Assembly (NCBI RefSeq): GCF_964340395.1
Contig: NC_135553.1
Span: forward strand, 20,754,449-20,784,448
Direction: 5' to 3'
Origin: Glandiceps talaboti
Taxonomy: Eukaryota > Hemichordata > Enteropneusta > Spengelidae
DNA: 30,000 nucleotides
In this document: positions 1 to 9,508 of the stretch, in pieces
Layout: each line of letters begins with the position of its first letter
Numbering within the stretch: the first letter of the stretch is position 1
Translations under genes and position numbers: made by a program
Notes under the pieces: generated by a model
Seen by the model: only the letters and a program-made list of their open reading frames with translations
What the model was told of the DNA's origin: nothing
The model's database searches: none

Positions 1-2459
1 TAGCACAGTACATTCTGCTTCAATTATGCCAATATTCACTCCATTCTGTACAAGTTTGTCCCTGAAGTGGTCCACAATTGTTGCAAGATACTCATCCCCA
101 AAGTCTGTGAGCATAAACATGATTCAAATAAAATACAATGCAGTGTTCCCTTGCAAACATTTTGTAACAATGAAAATTGTCTCATATAGCTAACACCACA
201 TGTGCACACAGTGACAATGTGCATAGCCATTTGCTTAATCACAATGTGTATCTGGCTCCTAGCACTTTAAATTAAATTGGTATCTATTTTTTTATTAATG
301 CTAACCATCAGCAGAATCTTCCAAACTGGCAGGCCATGCATGCATATCAGCAAGCTTAGTAGCACACAGAACACCTTCATCAATATCACTGAAGCGTCTA
401 TCCAGGGTTTCTACCAGTGCTGTCAACAGTTTAGGCATCTGAGCACTATGTTGAGTAGTATCTCCTGTCAGGCTTTCTCCTGCAAATGACCCATCAGTCC
501 TTTGTAGTTTTCTCAATTCTGGGCCAGGTCTGAAAATGAAAGATAAGCCACCACCACTAATCAGCTAGAGCAGATATAACTACAAGCACCAAATTAGCTG
601 CAGAATATGCCTACTTGTTATTTAATAGAACTTAGTTACTTACTAATACTAATCCTTACCTAGTCTGAAATGTTTTTATGTTTGAGATTGTGGCCAGAAG
701 CTGTTGATGAACCTCATACAAGCAGGTTTCCCTTTTTTGAAGAGCTTTAGAAAGCTGAGCCAGCACTGCCACCACATCTGTCAGGAAATGAGCAAATGTG
801 ATCACATCCTTTGACCTCAGTAGTTTCAGCAGGTATAAGGCCTTGGGCTGTGTAGCTGACTGCCCTGTTGTAACAGATACCTAATGCAAAGCAAAACAAA
901 TAATAAAATCCTGTTTAGACTATGTACAATCTCAGCCAGGCTATCTCCAATATAGGTACCTTAACTGAGACAGTAAAATCTAATAATATTAATTTAAAAG
1001 TTTTCTTTTCAAATCCCACAACTTTTTTCTGCATTGTCAGTTGATAAAAACATATAGTATCCTTTGTTCTGTACATGTCAAAGTGAAATTTTATTAATAT
1101 ATGTGTAAAATCAACTGTAAAATACTAAATACATAACATTTTCCAACTTTTCTTGTCAAGACATACTCAAAGTTAATATTCTATAATGTAATCACTCTGA
1201 TGTGGCTCATTATAATTAAATAATAATTCAACATTTATTACCTGACTGAGATGCTTCACAATAGCTGTGTCTCCCTTCCAAATGTTGTTCAGAGCTGTCA
1301 GTGTGTGACTCAGCCAACGTGTGCCACCCACACGAGTTGGTGTACATGGTGTGATATTCAGTGCTTCAAATGAAGACTTCAACCCAGCACTTTGTTTAGC
1401 ACTTTTGTGGTAAAACTTGAACAATTCATCCATCAAGCTGTATACCTTGGAATAGAGAGGAGCTTTCTTCATGGCATCTTTGAAGGCGAGTTCCACTCTG
1501 TGAGACAAACACTGTACCATGACAATTGCAGGACTAATGTGGTTTCTCATTTGCGCAATGACACCATTGATTTTTCCAGTATTTACAGCTGCTCCATCCC
1601 CAGCAAACCCCACAACTTTTTGCTGTATTTCTGTTTTTCCTAAGTCTTTGAAGGTCAGCGCTTTCATTATGGCATTATAAATGCCCTGTGCATTTGCAAC
1701 CTCACAGGCAATAAGCCCAAGAAAGTAGCAGTGGGGAATGCCACGTCTTGCGAAGTGTACATACACAATCTCATTTTCCACGACAGACACATCAGTTGAA
1801 CCATCCGACAATAAACTGCAGTATCGTGCTTGTGAGAGTTTACTTTCAATTTTAGCTCGTTCTACCTCTGATATGGCTACGAGAAACTGCTGGGCACTTT
1901 TATCGTTATGATATGTATGACCAATATCCACACCTTTCTGTTTGTCAAGTGAGCACTGCCATCTAAAGTCGCTGATCGGTCTGGATTTCTTTGCCAAAGC
2001 ATGGGCATTTCTGAAGAGTTTAGACAGCTTATCAATTGTTGCAGTGTTCATCGATTGCAGTGCCCTTTCCGCTACCGATTCACCTGGAGCAGCATTTTTT
2101 GCATCGAGGTATTGCTTGGCATATTTATGCCCGTCTGAATTTTCATGTGTTTTCAGAGCCTCGTGTCTGAGATTTGTAGAGCCTCTCACGAATGAACCAT
2201 TCGAATATTTTTTGTACTTGTCAGCATGTTGTGTTTTTTTGGCAATGGGCGCGTACACAGTTCTGCATAATTTGCAGTACAGCTTCTGCTCGCGGGCACT
2301 ATCGTCGGTGACTAACCAATCTTTAAATTCAATTTTCCATGACTGAACAATTGTTCTCTTACGTTTCGTGGCATCATACTCCCTGTTTGCGCTTAAGGTT
2401 TCCTCCGGTGTTCTTCGTTTAGCCGGGAGAGTTGGTAGGCCAAGATAATTGCGGAGCAT
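1..2459 (-). CDS. hAT-transposase-like zinc-finger protein, multi-exon, partial at left edge
   Basis: Exons 2459-1242, 880-660, 529-306 and 104-1 are inferred from GT donors (1241-1240, 659-658, 305-304) and AG acceptors (882-881, 531-530, 106-105). Phases 0, 2 and 1 all join in frame, giving about 589 residues before the sequence runs out. Exon 1 carries a TTF/BED-like finger (CKLC at 62-65, then His 99, 105 and 111). A hAT-like RNase H core follows: SDGSTD (Asp219), GDGAAVNTG (Asp288), CLSHRVELA and GGTRWLSH. The third acidic residue and hAT dimerisation region would lie past the edge. The ATG at 2459 is the first in frame. The layout resembles ZNF862/DUF4371-type hAT-derived proteins. An open frame with consistent introns suggests a functional, possibly domesticated gene rather than a decayed transposon. 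I infer nuclear DNA binding; catalytic activity is unknown. Confidence 0.8.
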
Positions 2460-2758
2460 AATTCTGATAATTCCTCAAAACTCACCACCATGTTATCATT
2501 CCATGTTATCGTTGATTGACGCTGTACTTTACAGCGCTGTAAAACTCATGCAAAATCTACTTTGATTGGTTGATTTTCAAGGTCGTGCGTCATTCTGTCC
2601 AATCGACTTGTTTCTTACTCGCAATACATGAACTGAGGAGTTGCCAAAAAAGGCGTTGGAGGCGCTATCAAGGACGGCCAGTGTCACATCACAGTCTATG
2701 AAGTACATTGTGTATGATCGCCCAAAGTTAGTTGTCGACCCACGCTGAATTCAACCTG
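2460..2758 (-). promoter_or_regulatory. Candidate 5' flank/promoter of the hAT-like gene
   Basis: No coding sequence is seen. Reading on the minus strand, a CCAAT motif lies at 2569-2565, about 105 bases before the ATG; an opposite-strand CCAAT lies near 2599. The segment has more GC and CpG than its surroundings. No TATA box is obvious. The role is inferred from position only. Confidence 0.3.
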
Positions 2759-2759
2759 T

Positions 2760-2799
2760 CCAACGGACTGGTAAATTCTTTATTTTACCAGTCCGGTGG
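2760..2799. repeat. Inverted repeat, 16-bp arms, 8-base loop
   Basis: Arms 2760-2775 and 2784-2799 are complementary at 15 of 16 positions. The loop is 2776-2783. It lies in the presumed 3' untranslated region of the glycosyltransferase gene, and that gene's AATAAA overlaps the loop. Confidence 0.75.
2779..2784 (-). terminator. Poly(A) signal of the glycosyltransferase gene
   Basis: AATAAA on the minus strand, about 140 bases after the stop codon at 2925. It sits in the loop of the inverted repeat at 2760-2799. It was the only canonical hexamer I saw at a suitable distance. Confidence 0.5.
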
Positions 2800-2924
2800 A
2801 AAAATAGCCAGTCTCGGACTGCCGGACAGGCGTTATTTCGAACACTGGTGTAATGGTAGATTCCAGCGTACTTCAATGACCAAGTATAATGGTTCACATC
2901 CCGAATGCGTGGAAATGTCGAATC

Positions 2925-4343
2925 TCAAGGAACCTCGTCACTATCAGTATTGTGTCTAGTACAGTATGAAGTGGAGAAGTTTTTGTAAAATTGAAGGTTG
3001 GGTTTGATAGGGTTGTATGTACGATTGTTTATTAATTCTTCTAAACATTCAAGTGTAACACTGTCGAAATCAGCATGGAACTTGTTGGCAAATAAATGCG
3101 GTCTCACAACTAAACTTGGTAGATCCTTCCAACCATACACACAAATTTCACGTACTATTTTACCATTGCACGGACCATGCCATATTTTGGCTCTTACTAT
3201 CTGATCAATCATCGTATCTTCCTTCACAAACTCATAACCTCCAGGTACACCAGGTAATCTGCTCAACGTCTGATAAAAGAATTCGTCAGGACATAAAGTG
3301 TCACTAAGCCAGGCAAACCACTCAAATGAAATGTTGGAATAAAGAACAAAGTTGACAAATTCTCTTGTCAACGCAACGTGAAGTTCACCTTTAAAGGTAG
3401 GTCCATCAAAAGGTTTTGGTTCTGTTTTACGTTTACGAGACTGCTTGACAGTGCCGCTGGAGATAACATATTTGAATCTGTGCCGGTCAGAATGAACACC
3501 TGACTTTAAAAATATAATACTCCTAACGTTGTTTCTTCCTTGAAATTCTTTCAAAATCTGAACAATTTCAAGGTTTGTCTTTAAAGGAAATTCTTGTCCG
3601 CTTAGATTTAGATAATATTTCCAATTTGGATTTCTCTTTTCTAAATCTGACAAGCAGTTGAGTTCTGCTCTGACAACTTCGATGGAACACCATGTTACTG
3701 TTGCAAGTCGAGAGGGTACGAACACATTGTCGAAACACTTTGTAATCGCCTGCACTGCATGATGGATTTCAGTTGAGGCCTTTTTGTCTACGTGTATGCA
3801 GTAAGTGTTTTGGGGACGATAAATTGTTCGTAATAACTGTTCAAACTGTGAAACCGATTTGTACATGTATATTCCAAAGGCGAGTGGAAATTCCAATTCT
3901 TCCTCTGTTACTGGCTTGGAATACCCTCTTTCTTGGATAAACTGTGTACAATTGCTCGCCAGTTTTTGGAAAGCTGTGTCATCTACAATTTGGGATTTTA
4001 GGTAAGTATTCACGGATTCAACACGTGTCGTATTAATATTGTCTTTACCGAATATTATTTTGGAACATATATCTGCATTACCACTTCTGGTCAATGTTGT
4101 TCGATATCGAAATGTTGATGTGACTTCAGTTTTTTTCAAACGGTAAATACTGGCATTTGTGCGTACGTTTGATGGCCACAGTTGCAGATCAGTAGTGCCT
4201 AAGAGGTTGTGAAGGGTGCCACCCCTAGGAGAAGAAAATCTACCGATTGCAATCGAAAATAAAATAACTACCAACACACTGATTACAAGCAGCATTCCAA
4301 AAACTGTGATGAACTTCTTGTTGTTACAATATAAATATGACAT
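2925..4343 (-). CDS. GT14 family beta-1,6-N-acetylglucosaminyltransferase-like (GCNT-like)
   Basis: An intact intronless 472-residue ORF, close in size to animal core-2/I-branching enzymes. A short cytoplasmic tail and one hydrophobic segment (about 11-34) predict a type II Golgi membrane protein, followed by a stem with NxS/T sites. The catalytic region begins at FPLAFGIYMY (152-161). It shows family motifs RPQNTYCIHVDKK (176-188), WKYYLNLSGQEFPLKTN (241-257) and CPDEFF (351-356). Glu354 matches the catalytic base of core-2 enzymes. Scattered Cys residues fit the family's disulfides. The expected reaction is transfer of GlcNAc from UDP-GlcNAc in beta-1,6 linkage to Gal/GalNAc on O-glycans. 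Acceptor type (core 2, core 4 or I branch) cannot be told. The ATG at 4343 gives the complete anchor, and a TATA box lies about 55 bases upstream. Intron-free coding is common in this family. Confidence 0.9.
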   Translation of the reverse strand: MSYLYCNNKKFITVFGMLLVISVLVVILFSIAIGRFSSPRGGTLHNLLGTTDLQLWPSNVRTNASIYRLKKTEVTSTFRYRTTLTRSGNADICSKIIFGKDNINTTRVESVNTYLKSQIVDDTAFQKLASNCTQFIQERGYSKPVTEEELEFPLAFGIYMYKSVSQFEQLLRTIYRPQNTYCIHVDKKASTEIHHAVQAITKCFDNVFVPSRLATVTWCSIEVVRAELNCLSDLEKRNPNWKYYLNLSGQEFPLKTNLEIVQILKEFQGRNNVRSIIFLKSGVHSDRHRFKYVISSGTVKQSRKRKTEPKPFDGPTFKGELHVALTREFVNFVLYSNISFEWFAWLSDTLCPDEFFYQTLSRLPGVPGGYEFVKEDTMIDQIVRAKIWHGPCNGKIVREICVYGWKDLPSLVVRPHLFANKFHADFDSVTLECLEELINNRTYNPIKPNLQFYKNFSTSYCTRHNTDSDEVP

Positions 4344-4394
4344 CTTTGCAAACTCGATTTTATGTTGTTATACTAAACCGTTGATGGCGCTCTT

Positions 4395-4402
4395 CTTATA
4401 TA
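4395..4402 (-). promoter_or_regulatory. TATA box of the GCNT-like gene
   Basis: The minus strand reads GGTATATAAGAAG here, 52-59 bases before the ATG at 4343. Usual TATA spacing puts transcription start near 4365-4372, giving a 5' leader of only about 25 bases. Confidence 0.55.
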
Positions 4403-4650
4403 CCAAAATAAAGTGTGAACAACTGAAACGCCCTCGACCTCATCTGAAAATAAAGAAACAGTTCACACATTATCCACGGTATATTATTGTGTGTCCCAAC
4501 TGCAACTGTTGACAAGTTTTAGAATTATAGCCCAATTTAAGTTCAACTTGAATTGCTTATTAACTTCAAGGTGTATATAATTCCCTGAATATTTTGTAAG
4601 ACTTTGTCATGACTTGAAGTAAAGAGAGGAGTAGACATTGAGTAAGTGTA
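4403..4650. other. Intergenic, no feature seen
   Basis: AT-rich spacer between the GCNT-like promoter and the first MITE-like copy. Short open frames have no recognisable content. Confidence 0.4.
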
Positions 4651-5429
4651 CGGGAGCCTTCAGTAATTACAAGGGGGGCTGCTGGGGGAAATTAGGCTTG
4701 GACTGTTGTATAAAATGTTACTCTCCCCGAATCCGTTGTTCTAAAAATGGCCCTCCCTCAGCTTTCTTTCAATAAAACATAACCCTCCCCTATTCAAAAC
4801 ATAAGTTAAATGTCAGATATGTAAAAGAACATGAGTCCAAGAATCAATGGCAAGGACGTCATTCCACCGCTGCCACCAATGTTGAAAGTTTTAAAGGAAT
4901 TCGATAATTTCCCACTACTACTGAATGTCGATGTGTGTGAAGGCATTGCATTAACAAATACCTGTGTTTTGATCTCATTGGCTGAGCTGAAGCCCACAAT
5001 TCAACTCCCAATGATTAGATTGGCACACTCCTCACATCGTCAGGCGTGAGGTCAGCATCTCCACAACATTATCCCTGGTATCTTACCCAACTGCTCCCGT
5101 TACTTGTCAGACCCACTCCTTTCCTCACACCACAACTGGCTATTAATTTATTACATGGTTGTCAGCAGCAATTTGATATGAGTCATGTACCTAACTCTAA
5201 CCCAAACCCTAACTTTAACCCTAACCCTAATCCGGATGGCAATAAAATTTGGAACCGGTGGCAGCAATGGGATGACAAAACACCTAAAATAATGCAATGT
5301 TGGGCAATGCAATAAGTCAAAGTAAATCGTGACCCTCCCTCTAATCCCATTTTCTAAAATATGGCCCTCCCCCGACAGTCAATTTGTAAAATGTTACCCC
5401 ACCCCTTTGTAAATGCAGAAAGCTTCCTT
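4651..5429 (+). mobile_element. MITE-like non-autonomous DNA transposon, copy A
   Basis: The left end GGGAGCCTTCAGTAATTAC followed by a G run is nearly complementary to the right end (TTTGTAAATGCAGAAAGCTTCC), so the copy has degraded terminal inverted repeats. Internal blocks shared with the copies at 6927 and 8794 include AAAATATGGCCCTCCCC, GGCTGAGCTGAAG, a TCAGCATCTCCACAACATTATCC-like block and CTCCTTTCCTCACACCACAACT. No ORF has a transposase motif. An internal telomere-like tract at 5190-5232 is absent from the other two copies. The superfamily cannot be assigned from these ends. Confidence 0.7.
5190..5232. repeat. Short interstitial telomere-like (CCCTAA)n tract
   Basis: A run of CTAACCC-type units with several degenerate members, ending CCCTAACCCTAAT. 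It matches the TTAGGG telomere repeat of most animals. It lies inside MITE-like copy A. Confidence 0.65.
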
Positions 5430-6926
5430 AGGTCGATTATCGAATACCTAAAGTACACTGCTTTATCCAAAACTGTTACCAAGTCTCTTATTAAACAATC
5501 TGCAGATACATAATTATACTGACATGTTGAATTACCACTTTGATGAGTTTCTTGAGGATCCATAATTTTGGTCACAGGGACATTTATATTGCTTGGATTG
5601 TTGTTTTCCGAAGGAAAATATCATACGAATCCTGCTACTACAAATATACCACTGTCCAATACAAGCGCTATACAAGAAGAGTAAGGGGGAGATACATAAA
5701 AAAACATTATTTTGACCATTTTTGAGATTGTATGCTCTTTTGCCATAATAAATTTTCATCTTTCTATCTGCTCAACATGAACTAGGGTTGAGTTTTGCAA
5801 TTATGAGAAAGGAACGTAAGCAAATGCAGGTGCACCCAAACGTCTGAAAAAAGTGCTATTTTATCGATATAAAATTCACGATATTTGCATACAACTCAGA
5901 CGATTTACAGAGGATTGTGCAAAATATACACGGGTGTCAAATACGCGCTTGCTCAGATCACGCGCTATCGATGGCTGGCTATATCTTATATGATCACTAA
6001 GTTTTATGTAATGCATATTTGCATACAGAGGAATTTGTACCAGACAACGTACAATTAATGAAAATTGTCGTATTTTCAAAGTTAAGAGTACTATTCCGAG
6101 CCATTTTTAGCTGGGACTTATTTATCTTGTGTTTATGCTTGTCTGGATATTCAATTGAAGGTAAATGACCAGTAATCGTTCAGGTTTTACAGGACATTTC
6201 GCTGTATGCCCCTTGTGTTCTTTCCAAGTGGTAGTGGAATATTACTATAATTAGCTCTAAGCGAAAAAAAAATTGTGCGGTTCTGATTACATTCAATTTT
6301 AAAATAGGTGGGGAAGGTAGATTTTTTTAAATTTAATTTTATTATATATTTTTTCATGTGTGAGTGTCTAGTTCAGGTTTTCCATTGTTTTCCAAATTGT
6401 CTATGTGTTGTTTATTTCTTCCTATCAGATGTACATCCATTACAGATTGGAAGAATTATAGTTTTATATTGTCGTTTTAAGTTGATGTCAGTTTCCGCAT
6501 CCACTATTTCTTGTGAGACTTCACGATTTTCGCGATTTTATTATTATTATTTTTCTCGAATACATAACAAAAAGTTCAGGGTCGGCGTGAAAAACAAGGT
6601 GGGTCGGGTAACCGGAACCAAACAACCTTTTTTATTTGGCCTTAGACAAGGGAAACAACGTTACAGCAAGCTAAGAAATGCTACGCGTTCATATGCCTTT
6701 AATAGGTGACGTTGCTACCTTTATGTTGTCATTGTGTATTGTAATTAGCTAGGTCAGTGCTTTTACAGTCTGAATCACGCCTCGTATGTCACATCACGTC
6801 TGTTGGTATGTATACGAACTTCAGCAAAGCAAATGTCAGAGGCCACTTCAAACAATAACTTTCTTTGGTGAGATTGTGAGACGGATGAGTAAACGCCTGC
6901 AATCAGAACAATTCAAATTGAAAGTG
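5430..6926. other. Intergenic, AT-rich, no gene supported
   Basis: Open frames here, including a 133-codon plus-strand one at 6308-6709, are Phe/Tyr-rich with no family motif and look like chance. A 24-base segment at 5623-5646 is repeated exactly at 7885-7908. Nothing else is recognised. Confidence 0.4.
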
Positions 6927-7490
6927 GCAAGGGGACGAGCAGGGGAAATCAAGTCGGGTTTGTTGTGTAAAATGTGACTGTCCGCGAGGATACCATTTTC
7001 TAAAACTTGGTCCTCCAACAATTTCCTTTCTCTAAAAACACACATGACCCTCCCATTATTGATTATTCAGTGTGTTTGGATCTTATCTACAGAGCTGAAG
7101 GCTTCACCCCCCTCTACCGACATTGCTTGGGCCGAGGTCAACATCCCCACTGCACGAGTGTACCCGAATGTCTTATACCACATTCTTCTGTACTCCTTAT
7201 ATCTTGTGAGACATAATAGCGCAAATAATAATTGATTCACTACATGGTTGTCAGCAGCGATTTCACTTGTTCTGATATTATTGTACAACTGATGGAAGGT
7301 GACAATGGTGGTATGCGAAATACACAAAAACTATTCAAAGTTATATCAAAATTGGTCAAAGTAAATTGTGACTGAACCGCCATTTCATTTTGAAATTCTT
7401 AAATGTGGCCCTACCCAAATAACCTATTTGTAAAATCTGACCGCTCCCAATTCCCACGGAGCTCCCTCATATGTAATTAATGAAGGCTCC
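6927..7490 (+). mobile_element. MITE-like element, copy B (left end decayed)
   Basis: Shares with copy A the order of blocks CAAGGGG, TGTAAAATGT, ACATGACCCTCCC, GAGCTGAAGGC, GGTCAACATCCCCAC, CTACATGGTTGTCAGCAGC, GTCAAAGTAAAT and AATGTGGCCCT. The right end TGTAATTAATGAAGGCTCC matches the family terminus. The matching left terminus is not recognisable before CAAGGGG near 6928, so this copy is truncated or diverged at the left. Same orientation as copies A and C; no coding capacity. Confidence 0.6.
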
Positions 7491-7590
7491 ATTTGTTAGT
7501 CTCAGTTCAGTCAGTAGTCTGGTGATTAGGTGAAGGATAACGATAATAATTTGTAGCAATAAATTTACACTTGGTATGTTTATATACAGT

Positions 7591-7731
7591 TTAATATAGA
7601 CAAAAATGAAACTCATCTTCGACTAGGTTAAGGTTGCAAAATTGACATAGACGTTCGCTTCTAGTTAAACTTGAAATTGTGCCCACTCTCAATTTTGAGA
7701 CTGTGGTCATAGACACGAAATTGGCAAATAT
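7591..7731 (-). pseudogene. LINE ORF2 C-terminal relic (Cys-His tail)
   Basis: The minus strand reads a short stretch typical of the end of many non-LTR retrotransposon polyproteins: KLRVGT, then LCQFCN, then EDEFHFCLY and a stop. The CxxC plus EDE-HF pattern is the zinc-knuckle-like tail of such ORFs. Nothing upstream continues the protein; it runs into a TA microsatellite and a palindrome. Clade cannot be assigned. Confidence 0.5.
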
Positions 7732-7734
7732 TTT

Positions 7735-7839
7735 TATATATATATATATATAGTTTTGGTAGTACTCAGTACTACCAAAACTATTACGCTCTGCCACTGC
7801 GGTATAGAGCACTGTCTTAGCAGATTGATACTCACCAAG

Positions 7840-7887
<48 letters not shown>

Positions 7888-8003
7888 CGAATCCTGCTAC
7901 TACAAATACACACACACACACACACACACACACGTGTGTATGTGTGTGTGTGTGCGTGTGTCTGTGTCTGTGTCTGTGTGTGTCTGTGTCTGTGTGTGTG
8001 TTG
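7735..8003. repeat. Compound microsatellite (TA)n / palindrome / (TA)n / (CA)n-(TG)n
   Basis: (TA)9 at 7735-7752 runs into a palindrome at 7750-7784 with 17-bp arms around one C. About 60 bases of unique sequence follow, then (TA)21 at 7843-7884, a 24-base dispersed segment at 7885-7908, (AC)n to about 7933 and (GT)n with TCTG variants to 8003. The CA run followed by the TG run is self-complementary. Confidence 0.85.
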
Positions 8004-8793
8004 TGATAAGGCCGTCTATTTTAAAACAGTGGCAAACTGAAAGTGTTCTTTGTTTGGATGATCCTGTGAATGCAGGTGCCTGATATGTTTTCCCCTCCAT
8101 TATCTGTACATACTATTACAAACTGTAACCTTAAAAACAGGTCTTATTCATAGATTGCAGCGAAAAGAAGACATTTTTCGAGCAGAAATAATGTTCCAAT
8201 AAAAAATGATTAGATAATATACACCATTCAATGTGTCTTTGACACTCAATAAAGGATAGGGTCATGTGGTACACTAGACTAAGTACAGCTGTACATCATG
8301 CGAACCTCTAAAACCAATGTCCCGGAAACATAGAAAGGTAAACTACTGCCAAAAACAGCTCACGACAATTGTGAGTATTGAAGTAATGGGTCACTTACTT
8401 GTTTGAAAATCGTTTAACCGAAAACAGGTTCCGAGTCAAGATCCGAATGTGTCTAAAGTTATAGAACAGAATTCAAACCACAATCTGTACGACATCTGAA
8501 TTCTCGAATTTATAAGTGTTGTGGAGGTCCTTTGTCGGTAATCACGTGTTCGAATGTCCACGACAAAGCCAAATTGGGTCAAAGTTGAGTTCCATATGAA
8601 AGCAGACCCTCTCCGAGTTAATAGTCTTAGCAAAAACCCAAATGAATAGTCCCACCAAATCGAAGGCATGTGTTTGTAACAAGATCATAAATGAGGTTAG
8701 AATCTACTTTGATTTTCTGAAACGACATTTTATTCCTTTTACTTTCTTAGTTGTAAATTAGTCATGAATGATACCCTAAGTTGACCTTAAGTA
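8004..8793. other. Intergenic, no gene supported
   Basis: Unique-looking AT-rich sequence. A 77-codon minus-strand frame at 8436-8669 has no recognisable family and is not called. Confidence 0.4.
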
Positions 8794-9508
8794 CGGGAGC
8801 CTTCAGTAATTACAGGGGGTTAGTCCAATGTGCTAAAAAGTTACCCTCCCTCAATTTCCTTTCTCTAAATGACCCCCCCCCCCTCTTCAGTGAAAAATAT
8901 TTTTAACGAGAACCTGGGATCGAATCCCACTAGAGAAAGGGAATTTTTCTGTAGTACATTCCACCACATTGGTAGTTTTTATAGGCATTTGTTGTTTCCC
9001 ACTGTTGCCACTACACTGAGATTGTGTGTTCGTATTAAATCAATGCATGTGTTTCGATCTATTGGCTGAGCTGAAGGCCAGAACTCTCAAAGACTAGATG
9101 AGTGAACAATTAACAACCTCGTGACCAAGGTCAACATCTACACTCCACCACATTATCCACATATCTAGCCACACTGTTCCCCCTTTACTACTATAATACC
9201 CGCTCCTCTCCTCACACCACAACTAAAAGTTCATTTTCTGCATTTCACTGATAGGTTATGGTATTACTTTACAATGGTGGCAGTGGTGGGATACGGTAGC
9301 GGCAGGATTTGGAACTGGTGGACAATGGTGGGATCATCTCAAAATCATAAAATAATTGAAAGTTAGATTAAAAAAATAGAGTCAATGTAAATGTGACCCT
9401 TCCCTAATTTCCATTTTCTAAAATATGGCCCTCCCCAGAGGACCGATTTGAAAAAAAGTGTTCCCCTAATTCCCGGTCCCCGCCCCTTGTAATTAGTGAA
9501 GACTCCCT
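8794..9508 (+). mobile_element. MITE-like element, copy C (both ends best preserved)
   Basis: Left end GGGAGCCTTCAGTAATTACA and right end (reverse complement) GGGAGTCTTCACTAATTACA differ at two positions and continue into G-rich sequence, giving terminal inverted repeats of about 25 bp. TA dinucleotides sit at both outer edges, compatible with a TA target duplication but not proof of one. The interior shares ordered blocks with copies A and B (ATTGGCTGAGCTGAAG, CTCCTCTCCTCACACCACAACT, AAAATATGGCCCTCCCC). There is no ORF of note. Imprecise GTGG/GGTGG tracts fill 9270-9340. Confidence 0.75.

Noticed and set aside
1942-2346. 134-codon plus-strand ORF
   Set aside because: Antisense shadow of the hAT-like exon 1.
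6308-6709. 133-codon plus-strand ORF
   Set aside because: Phe/Tyr-rich AT translation, no motif, no splice or regulatory support.
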